From: Phycisphaerae bacterium
GTDB taxonomy: Bacteria > Chloroflexota > Anaerolineae > 4572-78 > J111
DNA length: 64,000 nt
Assembly: GCA_028285035.1 (NCBI GenBank)
Contig: JANQQF010000189.1
Span: 1-64,000 of the forward strand
Direction: 5' to 3'
The notes beneath the pieces were generated by a model. That model was given only the letters and a program-made list of their open reading frames with translations, made no database searches and had not been told where the DNA came from. Positions 16,992 through 25,894 of the stretch are shown here, one piece after another. Within the stretch, counting starts at the first letter, position 1. Each line of letters begins with the position of its first letter. The translations under genes were made by a program, and so were the position numbers.

Positions 16992-17855
16992 TTATCGTCG
17001 CGGCACCGGGATCACCAACGGTTGCCCCGCGCGAATGATGCTATTTTCATCAAGCCCATTTCGATTGCGCAGTGCCTCAAGGGTAACGCCATACTTCAGC
17101 GCAATGCCGAGTGGGGTATCGCCTGATTGTATAATGTAAATAACTGGCGTGGGGGTCGCTGTCGGAGTAGGCGGTGGGGTGGCGTCGGTTGGGCGGAGTA
17201 CGGCTTGCTGCAAGAAGCGGACACTACCCAACATATTTTGGAATGTTGGGTCAATCACCTGCCACTGGTCGGCGGAGGCGGTCGCGACGAGGTAGTAGCC
17301 GACCTCGTTGTGGCTGCTTGCGGCCACAATGCCTGTCATTTGTTGACCAAGGGTGGGGTGGGTGTAATTGAAGTTGACCGTTTCCCACGCTTTACCCCCC
17401 ATCTGTAAGGTTGTTTGATTGAACTGGGTGGGTGCGAACTGGGTGAGACGATTGTTGAGTAGCTCAATCGGCTCATTCAGGCCTTCGGCTGATATACCTA
17501 TCCAAAAGCTGCTATCAGACAAATTTTCCGGGTCTAAGCCATTCGCTGACGGAGATACGATGGCGTAGAGGCTAGTCTCACGCCGACGCCAGCCTACTGG
17601 GTAATCGAAGGCAATACCCAACGCGGCACTTTCTAATGAAGCGGTGGTCAGTTGTCCACTGCCACTCAGTGGTTGAATGGCTGGCTCCGGTGTTGGAGCC
17701 GAGACCGGAATGGGTGTCCCATCCGCCGTCAACGCTGATAGCTGCGTCAGTAAATTACTCAAGAGTGGTGATTGCAACAGCGCTGCGGTCAGTAATGTCA
17801 CCACCACGATAATACCTAATACAATCAAAATTACATTTATTTCAGACCGATTCAT
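16992..17855 (-). CDS. membrane-anchored protein with C-terminal LysM domain
   Basis: About 287 residues: an N-terminal transmembrane anchor (INVILIVLGIIVVVTLLTAALL), a Pro/Thr-rich linker, an extracytoplasmic region of about 150 residues resembling PsbP/Mog1-like folds found near LysM (LGIAFDYPVGWRRRETSLYAIVSP), a Thr-Pro rich spacer (PPPTPTATPTP), and a LysM domain (IQSGDTPLGIALKYGVTLEALRNRN) at the end. LysM domains bind peptidoglycan or related glycans, so it probably sits on the outer face of the membrane. The start is uncertain: ATG at 17855 or a TTG at 17864. Confidence 0.8.
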   Translation of the reverse strand: MNRSEINVILIVLGIIVVVTLLTAALLQSPLLSNLLTQLSALTADGTPIPVSAPTPEPAIQPLSGSGQLTTASLESAALGIAFDYPVGWRRRETSLYAIVSPSANGLDPENLSDSSFWIGISAEGLNEPIELLNNRLTQFAPTQFNQTTLQMGGKAWETVNFNYTHPTLGQQMTGIVAASSHNEVGYYLVATASADQWQVIDPTFQNMLGSVRFLQQAVLRPTDATPPPTPTATPTPVIYIIQSGDTPLGIALKYGVTLEALRNRNGLDENSIIRAGQPLVIPVPRR

Positions 17856-17873
17856 CTCACCCAAACCCTGATT

Positions 17874-18087
17874 GATTTACGATTTTGGATTTTAGATTTA
17901 CGATTGCGTGATTAAGCTCTCTCACAAATACAACCATGGATGTAGTACGTAGTATACAATGGGTTGGCTGCCCTGCTCTGTGTTGAAGCCAGATTGTGAC
18001 AACGCAGAGCATTGTCACGAGAGAAGCGGCATAAATTTATCTTTACGCAAGTTTCTCGTCAATCGTAAATCATAAATCGTAAATGAT
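17874..18087. repeat. ATTTACGATT-type dispersed repeats in inverted arrangement
   Basis: Part of the 537-nt gap between the LysM gene and msrP. GATTTACGATT occurs twice at 17874-17906, and its reverse complement AATCGTAAATC occurs twice at 18060-18087, so the two blocks form a long imperfect inverted repeat around about 150 nt. The same decamer recurs at 20021-20047 and 26596-26606. Within the loop is a smaller dyad GTGACA...TGTCAC. Further downstream (18270-18312) a TGGAAGGC/GCCTTCCA dyad is present. No gene was found in this gap. Confidence 0.55.
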
Positions 18088-18153
18088 AATACGCCTCGTT
18101 ACATAAGCAGCAAATTATCCACATCATCCTAAATATTACGAGATATTACAAAA

Positions 18154-18184
18154 TTGCTTCATTTGTTCATAAAATTGTTATAAT
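18154..18184 (+). promoter_or_regulatory. possible promoter upstream of msrPQ
   Basis: TTGCTT, 19 nt, TATAAT in an AT-rich stretch 218 nt before the msrP start codon. The -10 is perfect; the -35 and spacing are mediocre. Confidence 0.4.
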
Positions 18185-18401
18185 TTAGGCATAGGATAAC
18201 AGTAATTAAATTTATAAACACATTGAAGTGTCTTTGAGAATTTGATTAAATCGGATCACTTCATTTTTCTGGAAGGCTGGAAGGTTGGAAGTGTGAGATA
18301 AACGGCCTTCCAAACCTCGCTCTAAAATTATTGAGCTTGATTTTTTGAAAATTTACCTAAAAGAAAATTCACTAACACACTGACAATTCAAGGAGAGTGT
18401 C

Positions 18402-19379
18402 ATGCAAAAAATAAAATCATCTGAAATTACCCCGGAACATATTTATCTATCACGTCGAAAATTTATGATTGGGATTGGCGCTTTGGCGGCGAGCTCGGCT
18501 ATCTTGGCCGCTTGTGGCACCCAAGAGACAGCTTCAACTGAACCAGCCGCTCCGGCTCAATCTTCTGGCGGCGAAGCAGCCGCTGCAGATACCGCCCCTA
18601 GCGCGAGCGCAACCACGGACGAGTTAGGCGATGATTTGAACAGTTTTGAGCAAATCACCACCTTCAACAACTTCTACGAATTTACGACAAATAAAGAAGG
18701 TGTTGCAGACTTAGCCAAAGGCTTCAAAACAGACCCCTGGACTGTTGAAGTAGGCGGTTTGGTGAGTAATCCCAAAACATACGGCCTTGAAGATTTACTG
18801 GCCTTTGAGCAAGAAGAACGTATTTATCGCTTGCGCTGTGTGGAAGGCTGGTCAATGGTCATTCCGTGGCAAGGATTCCCCTTGGCCAAAATCTTACAGG
18901 AAGTCGAGCCAACCTCAGCAGCCAAGTACGTTCGCTTTGAAACCTTGTACGATCCCGACCAGTTCCCAGGACAACGTGGTGGTTTCTATGACTGGCCTTA
19001 TGTTGAAGGCTTGACGGTTGATGAGGCGATGCACGATTTGACCTTGATGGCTACTGGGCTGTATGGCAAAACGCTACCACCACAAAACGGGGCACCCCTC
19101 CGCTTGGCTGTGCCGTGGAAATATGGCTTCAAGAGCATCAAGTCTATCGTTAAGATTGATTTGGTTGAAGAAATGCCCGTCTCCTTGTGGATGGACGCCG
19201 CGCCGAATGAGTATGGCTTCTACGCCAACGTTAACCCCCAAGTGGACCACCCGCGCTGGTCACAGGCCACCGAGCGTCGCATTGGTGAGTTTGGTCGTCG
19301 CGAAACGTTGATGTTCAACGGTTATGAAGAAGAAGTGGCTAGCTTGTACAGCAACCTAGATTTGAGGGCAAACTTCTAA
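18402..19379 (+). CDS. msrP: molybdopterin-dependent protein-methionine-sulfoxide reductase catalytic subunit MsrP, lipoprotein type
   Basis: A 325-residue exported molybdoenzyme that repairs oxidised methionine in envelope proteins with electrons from MsrQ. The N-terminus has a twin-arginine motif SRRKFM at 17-22, consistent with export of a folded cofactor-bearing protein, followed by a lipobox LAAC with Cys38, so the product is probably a membrane-anchored lipoprotein, unlike the soluble E. coli enzyme. After an Ala/Ser-rich linker, Cys146 in [13 protein letters not shown] is the expected molybdenum ligand. Its stop overlaps the msrQ start (TAATG). AGGAGAG lies 7 nt before the ATG. Confidence 0.93.
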   Translation: MQKIKSSEITPEHIYLSRRKFMIGIGALAASSAILAACGTQETASTEPAAPAQSSGGEAAAADTAPSASATTDELGDDLNSFEQITTFNNFYEFTTNKEGVADLAKGFKTDPWTVEVGGLVSNPKTYGLEDLLAFEQEERIYRLRCVEGWSMVIPWQGFPLAKILQEVEPTSAAKYVRFETLYDPDQFPGQRGGFYDWPYVEGLTVDEAMHDLTLMATGLYGKTLPPQNGAPLRLAVPWKYGFKSIKSIVKIDLVEEMPVSLWMDAAPNEYGFYANVNPQVDHPRWSQATERRIGEFGRRETLMFNGYEEEVASLYSNLDLRANF

Positions 19380-20020
19380 TGAAACTCGGAAAAAATTGGA
19401 CGTGGTGGCAGATCTCCGTACATATCCTGGCGTTGATCCCCCTCGCAAAAATGATTTGGGATTTCTGGTTCGATAACCTAACGGTCAATCCCATTCAGGA
19501 GTTGACCTTCCGCACCGGCTGGTATGCCTTGTTCATCTTGGTGTTATCTCTGGCCTGTACCCCAGCCAACACCCTGTTTGGCCTGCGACAAGCCTTGGCC
19601 CTACGCAAGCCGCTCGGTCTCTATGGCTTCATGTATGTTAGCTTGCACCTGCTCGTCTTTATCGGTCTCGATTATGGCTTTAGCTGGCGCTGGATCTGGG
19701 AGGAAGCCTTGGAAAAACGCTTCGTTCTCGTCGGCTTCGCTTCCTTTCTGTTGTTACTACCCTTGGCGATTACGTCAACCAAAGGCTGGCAACGTCGCCT
19801 GAAGAAAAATTGGAAGCGCCTTCATCGCCTCGCCTATGTGGCTGTCCCGCTCGGGGTCGTTCACTTCCTGTGGCTAGTCAAGGCCGACTATCGTGAACCA
19901 CTAGCTTTTGGTGTCTTCCTCGCCGCCCTACTGTTGGTGCGGGTGCCGCCGATCAAGCGCCAAATTACCAAGTGGCGACGTGGGATGGGGTCAGGACAGA
20001 AGAAGGCAATGGCCAGCTAA
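19379..20020 (+). CDS. msrQ: heme-binding membrane subunit MsrQ
   Basis: A 213-residue protein of the ferric-reductase-like transmembrane family with about six membrane helices. Histidines in the helices (SLHLLVF, LHRLAYV, GVVHFLWL) are the expected heme b ligands. It passes electrons from the quinone pool or a cytoplasmic flavin donor to MsrP. It overlaps msrP by one nucleotide and is followed by a good intrinsic terminator, so msrPQ is a complete two-gene operon. Length and layout match E. coli YedZ/MsrQ. Confidence 0.93.
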   Translation: MKLGKNWTWWQISVHILALIPLAKMIWDFWFDNLTVNPIQELTFRTGWYALFILVLSLACTPANTLFGLRQALALRKPLGLYGFMYVSLHLLVFIGLDYGFSWRWIWEEALEKRFVLVGFASFLLLLPLAITSTKGWQRRLKKNWKRLHRLAYVAVPLGVVHFLWLVKADYREPLAFGVFLAALLLVRVPPIKRQITKWRRGMGSGQKKAMAS

Positions 20021-20050
20021 TTTACGATTTTAAATTGACGATTTACGAGA

Positions 20051-20076
20051 AAAACGCTCCAAATGGGGCGTTTTTT
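20051..20076 (+). terminator. intrinsic terminator of msrPQ
   Basis: A 10-bp stem (AAAACGCTCC / GGGGCGTTTT, one G-U) with a 4-nt loop, followed by TT, G, TTTT. It is 30 nt after the msrQ stop. The rest of the 20077-20360 interval shows no gene. Confidence 0.85.
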
Positions 20077-20360
20077 GTTTTGTATAGTGTGTTTGTGTGA
20101 CAAAGGCTATCATTCAGAATACAGATTGGCGAAATTAAACGGATCAAAACATAAACAGCCAAAAATCCTTTACATTCCGTGTATCCACGTTCTGAATCAG
20201 TCAAACGACCTGAAAACTCAGCCAACCCGACTCCCTTAAGTGACTTCAGCAGTTCAACAACCTCTCCTGCAAAAAATGACTTGCTCCAAACAGAGCGTTT
20301 ATTACTTTGATGAATCGTGCTATAATCAAGGTAAGTTACTGATATGTGGTGAGGGTAGCG

Positions 20361-21512
20361 ATGGCAATGTCTGATTTAGGTAAAATGCGAGATGCTCTGG
20401 ATGAAGACCCTGCTCGACATCGGGTGGCAGCTGAGGCATTATTGGCCTTACGTCGGATGCGTCGGCTTGATGAGCCGACCTACATTGATGATACCCTGAT
20501 CACCCAGGCTGAATATCAACTTTTTTTGGATGAGGTGCGAGCTAAAGGGAATTACTTTCAGCCTGATCATTGGCTAACCTTACAATTTCCAGAGGGAGAG
20601 GGCCGAGAACCTGTGGCTGGGGTGCGTGCAGCAGATGCCGTGGCCTTTTGTGATTGGCTCACCGAGCGTAATGCGGCCCAGTGGTCGTATCGCCTGCCAA
20701 CCCTAGATGAAGTGGATCAGGTTGAGATGATTCATAACGTCATTGGTTATTGGGCCAGCGGGCAATCTGGTGAGTTTGTTTTGGCTGGGGCGACAGCGCC
20801 AGCCAAAATGATCAACATCATCGGGCAACAGATTACGATCGACCGTGACCGCGGCTTTGCCCTCGCCCTTGACCGTGCCCTTGCCTTCCACTATGTCCTT
20901 ATGCTTGAATTTTACATGGATGCAGAGTTCGACCTTGATCGCGCCCACAAACCCGACCGCACCCATGCCCTTGATCTCGACCAAGCTTTTGCCCTCAACC
21001 AAGCCCTCGATCTTGCCCTTGACCAAGCCCTCGATCAAGCCCTCGCCCACGCCTACACCCGTATTCAATCCCGTGACCGCGCCCTCGCGCTCGCGCTTGA
21101 CTATGACCTCGACCTCAATCGCGCCCTTGACCTCAATCAGGCTCTCTATCGCACCTTCGATCACACGCTCACCCTTGACCCTGACCATGCCCTTAAGCAT
21201 ATCCTTGACTTCGACCATAACCTCGACCGCGCCCGTGAGTTAATCCGTCATCGTGACTGGCCATCTATTGTTGATAAAGTACAGCCGGTCACCGATCAAT
21301 GGCCAGAAGTGGCTGATTTTTTGTGGTGGTATACTCGGTTGCTAACCCTAACGATTGGTACATTATTACACTTTTACTCTAATGAAAAGGCGTTGGGGGA
21401 AACATATTTGGATAGCTACGTTGATTTTGTCATTTTGCACAAACGGATGCAAGGTTATTTACCCGCACTTGAGGGAATTCGGATTGTGCGGGAGTGGAAG
21501 GAGAGGGATTAA
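20361..21512 (+). CDS. FGE-sulfatase/SUMF1-like protein with a long Leu-Asp low-complexity region
   Basis: A 383-residue protein in three parts. Residues about 1-40 form a helical start. Residues about 40-150 resemble an FGE-sulfatase/SUMF1 domain: ITQAEYQLFLDEV, then PVAGVRAADAVAFCDWLTER, then WSYRLPTLDEV, but the family's C-terminal half is absent. Residues about 155-300 are a low-complexity stretch dominated by Leu, Asp, Ala with Arg/Gln/His/Asn (units such as ALDLDQA, ALDQALDQ). The C-terminal about 70 residues are ordinary. The start is ATG 20361 because GGTGAGG lies 6 nt upstream; a GTG 15 nt earlier lacks an RBS. Function unknown; it is likely a binding or effector module rather than a formylglycine-generating enzyme. 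Confidence 0.7.
   Translation: MAMSDLGKMRDALDEDPARHRVAAEALLALRRMRRLDEPTYIDDTLITQAEYQLFLDEVRAKGNYFQPDHWLTLQFPEGEGREPVAGVRAADAVAFCDWLTERNAAQWSYRLPTLDEVDQVEMIHNVIGYWASGQSGEFVLAGATAPAKMINIIGQQITIDRDRGFALALDRALAFHYVLMLEFYMDAEFDLDRAHKPDRTHALDLDQAFALNQALDLALDQALDQALAHAYTRIQSRDRALALALDYDLDLNRALDLNQALYRTFDHTLTLDPDHALKHILDFDHNLDRARELIRHRDWPSIVDKVQPVTDQWPEVADFLWWYTRLLTLTIGTLLHFYSNEKALGETYLDSYVDFVILHKRMQGYLPALEGIRIVREWKERD
20841..21240 (+). repeat. coding low-complexity tandem-like repeat, units about 12-24 nt
   Basis: Within the FGE-like gene, about 400 nt consist of imperfect short repeats based on GCCCTCGAYCWNGAC, for instance CAAGCCCTCGAT repeated near 21000-21050. Pyrimidines dominate the + strand and the minus strand is also free of stops over more than 500 nt (20703-21218), a by-product of the composition. 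The pattern is prone to slippage and unit-number change. Confidence 0.8.
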
Positions 21513-21534
21513 TTGTCAATCGTGAATTATCAAC

Positions 21535-21747
21535 TGTCAATTGACAATGGCTTCGCGCCGATTGTTTCGCCCGCAGTCTGGGGCTAACCTGCTTGGACGT
21601 TTCGTTAGGTCGGTTATTTGACTGTAGCCCACGAACACCTGGGATCAATATCCATTCGTTGCTCTCGTGGGCGAGGCAAGGTCATTGAACATTTTGATTT
21701 CAACATTCATATCGTTGACCTTGCCATCGCCCCTACAAATCTTTGTT
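21535..21747. repeat. intergenic dyads between the FGE-like gene and the ABC exporter
   Basis: TGTCAATTGACA is a perfect 12-bp palindrome near 21535-21546. Further on, GGCGAGGCAAGGTCA (about 21668-21682) is nearly the reverse complement of TGACCTTGCCATCGCC (about 21716-21731). The latter pair resembles intergenic repeats of Chloroflexota genomes (from memory). No gene was seen here; both flanking genes converge on it, so it may terminate transcription. Confidence 0.45.
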
Positions 21748-23589
21748 CTATGCACGTGCCATTCGCAACTCACTACCCGCCGCAGCCTGCTCTAACAACG
21801 CATCAAACTGCGCCTCGGTTTCCTTCCGGAACTGCTTGGTGTAGAGCGAGTAGTAGTGGCCTTTGGCCCGGATCAGCTCGGCGTGGTTACCCATCTCGGC
21901 GATGCGGCCTTGCTCGATGACCAGAATACGGTCGGCCCGTTTGATGGTCGAGAGACGGTGAGCGATGATGAAGCTGGTACGGTTGGTCATCAGACTCTCC
22001 ATCCCCTGCTGAATCAAGGCTTCAGTTAGGGTATCGACCGAACTGGTGGCCTCGTCCATGATGAACAGATCAGGATTAGCCAGTACGGCGCGGGCCAAGC
22101 TAATCAACTGCTTTTGCCCGGTTGAGAGTAGATTACCGCCCTCGCCAACCTCTTGATCGTAACCATTCTCTAGCCCAACGATAAACTCGTGGGCGTGGGC
22201 GACTTTAGCCGCGTCCTCGACTTCGGCGTCGGTGGCGTCTAAGCGACCGTAGCGGATGTTGTCGCGTACGGTGCCGGAGAAGAGGTGCGGTGTTTGCAGC
22301 ACCACCCCAATTCGGGATTGGATACCCTCCAGCGTGAAATCAAGATAATCATCTTCACCAAAGCGAACAACCCCACCTTTTGGCTCGTAGAACCGACATA
22401 ACAGGTTAACGATGGTCGATTTACCACCACCCGTCGGCCCAACCAAGGCGATAGTTTCGCCTTGCTTCACCTGCAAGTTGAAGTCTGGCAAAATGGGCTT
22501 GGCCTCTTCGTAGTAGAACTCAACATGATCGAAGGTGATGTCCTGCCGCAAGGTGCCGGGATCAAAAGCGTTAGGGCGATCCACCACCTCGGGTTCTGAG
22601 TCAATCAGGGAGAAGACTCGTTCCGCTGAGGCGATTGCACTTTGCATTTGCGCATAGACATAAGCCAGTTCCTGGATTGGGAACAACATAAAGGTTAGAT
22701 ATGAGATGAAGGCCTGAAGACCGCCGATGGTCAAAAAGCCAGTTTCGATTTGCAAACCACCGTACCAAACAATCGTACCCAGTGCCACCGCACTAATCAG
22801 TTGCACCACGGGCAGAAAGAGGGAGGCGAGAACTGCTGCGCGGTAAGCTGAGCGATACAGCCCTGTGGCCATCCCGTCGAACTCGTCCAGATTTTTCTGC
22901 TCACGGGTCAAGGCTTTGACCACCCGCACCCCAGTGATGTTCTCGTTGTAAACCCCAGTCAGCTTTGAGTTTAGCTGCCGGACCTTACGAAATTGCACCA
23001 AAATATGCTTTTTGAACTCGGCGGCCACAATAACCAGAATAGGTACCACGAGTATCATAAGCAGGGCTAAGGGCCAACTGATAAAGAGCATGAAAATCAC
23101 AGCCGTTAAAATGTTGAGTATACCCCAAGCACTATCAATCAAGCCCCAGGTGATCAGTTCGGAAATTTTACTGGCATCAGAGGTGACTCGCGACATAATC
23201 CAACCCACCGGCGTGCGGCTGTAGTATGACAGCGACAACCCTTGCAGGTGATTGAACATTTTGCGGCGTAAATCGTATTGGATGCGATGCCCCAACACCC
23301 CGGCTAGATAGATGAAACCAAAGACGGCAGCGGCCTGAACCAAGATCATACTGGCATAAATGCCCACCAACTGATAAAGTCGGGCCTGGTCTCCAGCCAG
23401 AATACCTTCATCCACGATTAACAGGCTGAGGTAGGTGAAGACTGAGTCCTGAAGCGACACCAAGGCAATCAGGAAAAGAAAGGTGGCCACCCAGCGCCAA
23501 TGCGGGCGGGCCTGCATCATAATTCGTTTCAGCGTTTTTCCATTAAATTGAGTTGTAAATTCTTCTTCTTCAAAAAACTGTTCGTCCAT
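21748..23589 (-). CDS. ABC exporter half-transporter with consensus catalytic Glu and degenerate signature
   Basis: A 613-residue type IV (ABC-B) half-transporter: six membrane helices in the first about 320 residues, then an ATPase domain with Walker A GPTGGGKST (about 385), signature LSTGQKQ (about 490, degenerate from LSGGQ) and Walker B LFIMDEATSS with catalytic Glu (about 512). With the upstream partner, whose Walker B Glu is Asp and whose signature is intact, it should form a heterodimer with one consensus and one degenerate site, as in BmrCD, LmrCD or TM287/288. GGGAG 7 nt upstream supports the start at 23589. Likely a multidrug or lipid/peptide exporter. Confidence 0.9.
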   Translation of the reverse strand: MDEQFFEEEEFTTQFNGKTLKRIMMQARPHWRWVATFLFLIALVSLQDSVFTYLSLLIVDEGILAGDQARLYQLVGIYASMILVQAAAVFGFIYLAGVLGHRIQYDLRRKMFNHLQGLSLSYYSRTPVGWIMSRVTSDASKISELITWGLIDSAWGILNILTAVIFMLFISWPLALLMILVVPILVIVAAEFKKHILVQFRKVRQLNSKLTGVYNENITGVRVVKALTREQKNLDEFDGMATGLYRSAYRAAVLASLFLPVVQLISAVALGTIVWYGGLQIETGFLTIGGLQAFISYLTFMLFPIQELAYVYAQMQSAIASAERVFSLIDSEPEVVDRPNAFDPGTLRQDITFDHVEFYYEEAKPILPDFNLQVKQGETIALVGPTGGGKSTIVNLLCRFYEPKGGVVRFGEDDYLDFTLEGIQSRIGVVLQTPHLFSGTVRDNIRYGRLDATDAEVEDAAKVAHAHEFIVGLENGYDQEVGEGGNLLSTGQKQLISLARAVLANPDLFIMDEATSSVDTLTEALIQQGMESLMTNRTSFIIAHRLSTIKRADRILVIEQGRIAEMGNHAELIRAKGHYYSLYTKQFRKETEAQFDALLEQAAAGSELRMARA

Positions 23590-23705
23590 TGTTATTCTCC
23601 CATAGGACATAGAATGTATTTACTACGCACTACGTCCTACGTCAATTCGTAAGCATTTCCTGCACATTAACTGTGATACTCACAGCTTCCGGATGTGCAT
23701 TCAAC

Positions 23706-25595
23706 TTAAATCTCCTGTTCAAGTTGCGCTTGTAAGTCGTAAGTGCGGCGATAGATGCCGTCCTCAGCCATCAACTCGGCATGCGAGCCGTATTGAATGA
23801 CCCGCCCTTGATCAAGCACCAGGATTTTGTCCGCCCGCATCACCGTTTGCATCCGGTGCGCGATCATAAAGGTGGTCCGATCTTTGCGCAGGGCTTCCAA
23901 GGCACTATGAATGTGAGCTTCCGTTTCAGTGTCCACAGCGGAGACGGCGTCGTCAAAAATCAGGATGGGTGGGTTTTTGAGCAATGTCCGGGCGATACAA
24001 ACGCGCTGCTTTTGCCCCCCAGACAGCGTCACTCCTTTCTCACCGACAAGCGTGTCATAACCTTCGGGGAAGTCCATGATCACGTCGTGAATGGCAGCGG
24101 CCCGAGTCACAGCTTCGATCTCATCATCCGTGACCGCTCGCTGCACCCCATAAGCAATGTTATCGCGAATAGAGCGGGAGAAGAGGAACGCCTCTTGCTC
24201 AACAATGCCAATTTGCTGGCGAAGCTGATAAACCGGATAACTTTGCAGTGGTCGCCCATCGACCAGAATGATCCCACCGCTGTAATCGTAAAAGCGTAAC
24301 AGTAGATTGATCAACGAGCTTTTGCCCGACCCAGTCGGTCCCATCAAGGCCAAGGTTTGACCGGCCCGCACTGTGAAGGAAATGTCTTGTAGAACGGGCG
24401 TGCCCGAATTAAAGGCAAACGACACGTTTTGGAAGACAATGTCCCCCTTCAGGCTGGGTGCTGGTTTAAACGAATGATTTGTTTCGTAGCCTACCCCATT
24501 GCCATTGTGGCTCCCATTATGCCCATTTTTATGGCCATTGGTCGCAACTGACACCATCGGGACAGACGGACTCGGTTTATCATCAATCTGCTCTTCACTT
24601 TCCTGAATAATTTCAGCGACCCGACTGTACGATACCAAACCCATTGAGGTTTGGACCATCAACCGGCCCAGATTTTGCATTGGCCAGATAATCCAGATGA
24701 CCAATCCCGCTACGGCCAGATAGGTGCCGATGGTAATTTCACCGCTGATCGTCATCAGGCCCCCGACTAGATAAACCAACAGCATCTGCAAGCCAGAGAT
24801 GGTTTCCACAATTGGCCAGTAGGTTGAGTGCATAATCGTTAGATTTCGCCCTCGTTCAAACTGCTGCTGATTTTCCCGCTCGAATTTATCGATTTCATAT
24901 GTTTGGCGGGCAAAGGCTTTAACCACCCGAACCCCACTCAGATTTTCCTGCAGTGTCGTCGAGAGATTACCTTCCTGCTCTTGGTGGGCCTCATACGATT
25001 GATGAATACGACGGAAGAAGAATATCGAAATGAGAAACACCAAGGGGGTAGTCACCAACGATAAGAAGGCCAGTTGTGCATTTAGGAACAAGAGTGCTCC
25101 GAAGTTGATGGCAAACAGCAACAGAATGCGGCCCACCCCAATCATTTGATCGGCGAAAAAGGTTTGAATGGTGGTAACGTCTGAGCTACAGCGTTGCACC
25201 AAATCGCCGGTTTGAGCATGATCGTGATAGGTCAACGGCAAGCGTTGAATATGGTCGAATAGGTAATTTCGCAGCCGCAGGATAATTCCCTGCGCTGATC
25301 GTGCTGCGAATTTCCCACTGAGAAAGGTAAATCCGCCTTGGATGATGGCTAACCCGACAAAGCCTAGGCCAATCATGTAGAATGGGACCTCAGCCTGCTC
25401 TTGCAGCAGTAGGTCATCAACAAAATATTGCAGCAACAAATATGTGCCCGTTTTGGCTAGAGTCGAGATGGCTAGGGTCAAAATAGCCAAAGCATAAAGC
25501 CAGCGAAACCCTTTCATCAGCCGCCATAGCCCGACGACTCGGTTTGAGGAGAGTGTTTCTTTGAGATCCAAGGCTGGATATATAGCGTGTTCCAT
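23706..25595 (-). CDS. ABC exporter half-transporter with degenerate Walker B (Asp for Glu)
   Basis: A 629-residue ABC-B half-transporter, first of the exporter pair. Six membrane helices occupy residues about 25-320. A glycine/asparagine/histidine-rich insert (NGHKNGHNGSHNGNG) precedes the ATPase domain. Walker A is GPTGSGKSS (about 420), signature LSGGQKQR (about 525) is intact, and Walker B is ILIFDDAVSAVD (about 547), with Asp in place of the catalytic Glu. This is the degenerate-site subunit expected of an asymmetric heterodimer. The second subunit gene follows after 116 nt. Upstream lie a small protein gene and an attenuator-like leader. Confidence 0.92.
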   Translation of the reverse strand: MEHAIYPALDLKETLSSNRVVGLWRLMKGFRWLYALAILTLAISTLAKTGTYLLLQYFVDDLLLQEQAEVPFYMIGLGFVGLAIIQGGFTFLSGKFAARSAQGIILRLRNYLFDHIQRLPLTYHDHAQTGDLVQRCSSDVTTIQTFFADQMIGVGRILLLFAINFGALLFLNAQLAFLSLVTTPLVFLISIFFFRRIHQSYEAHQEQEGNLSTTLQENLSGVRVVKAFARQTYEIDKFERENQQQFERGRNLTIMHSTYWPIVETISGLQMLLVYLVGGLMTISGEITIGTYLAVAGLVIWIIWPMQNLGRLMVQTSMGLVSYSRVAEIIQESEEQIDDKPSPSVPMVSVATNGHKNGHNGSHNGNGVGYETNHSFKPAPSLKGDIVFQNVSFAFNSGTPVLQDISFTVRAGQTLALMGPTGSGKSSLINLLLRFYDYSGGIILVDGRPLQSYPVYQLRQQIGIVEQEAFLFSRSIRDNIAYGVQRAVTDDEIEAVTRAAAIHDVIMDFPEGYDTLVGEKGVTLSGGQKQRVCIARTLLKNPPILIFDDAVSAVDTETEAHIHSALEALRKDRTTFMIAHRMQTVMRADKILVLDQGRVIQYGSHAELMAEDGIYRRTYDLQAQLEQEI

Positions 25596-25654
25596 TTTTC
25601 ACAACCTTTATAAAATGTACTGAGCGCAGCAATTTTGCTGCGCTCATCTGAAAT

Positions 25655-25894
25655 TTAGGCTAACTTTTGTTGAGCATCATTTGTCCCAGCACTTTGTGTG
25701 CCATAATCCTCAAGCTTTTCACCCAAGTGGATCATCTGACTGCCCAACTGTCCAATAAGTTTTCGATAGGTTTGTTTGTTAGACCGATTTGTTGCTTCAA
25801 TCTCGTTGACGAGACGGGCTTGTTCGGCTTCTTTGATTAGGTCATCGTATCTAGCTTTGCGGGCTAAATAATCGATATCATTTGGCGATAACAT
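25655..25894 (-). CDS. small hypothetical helical protein upstream of the ABC exporter
   Basis: A 79-residue cytoplasmic protein that I do not recognise. It is mostly alpha-helical by composition, strongly charged (LARKARYDDLIKEAEQARLVNEIEA), and lacks membrane segments, cysteines or a signal peptide. The start at 25894 has GGAG 8 nt upstream. It sits 59 nt before the exporter pair on the same strand and downstream of the leader with two short ORFs, so it is expected to be in the same transcript. A coiled-coil adaptor or a peptide chaperone-like role can only be guessed. Confidence 0.7.
   Translation of the reverse strand: MLSPNDIDYLARKARYDDLIKEAEQARLVNEIEATNRSNKQTYRKLIGQLGSQMIHLGEKLEDYGTQSAGTNDAQQKLA

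Noticed and set aside
17865..18401. Search for an RNA gene or riboswitch (e.g. molybdenum cofactor type) before msrP
   Set aside because: Only dispersed repeats, dyads and a weak promoter were seen; no conserved Moco-riboswitch elements could be recognised by eye.
20703..21218. Long open frame on the minus strand opposite the FGE-like gene (171 codons)
   Set aside because: It arises from the biased composition of the repeat; product is a Val/Glu/Gly-rich simple sequence without RBS.
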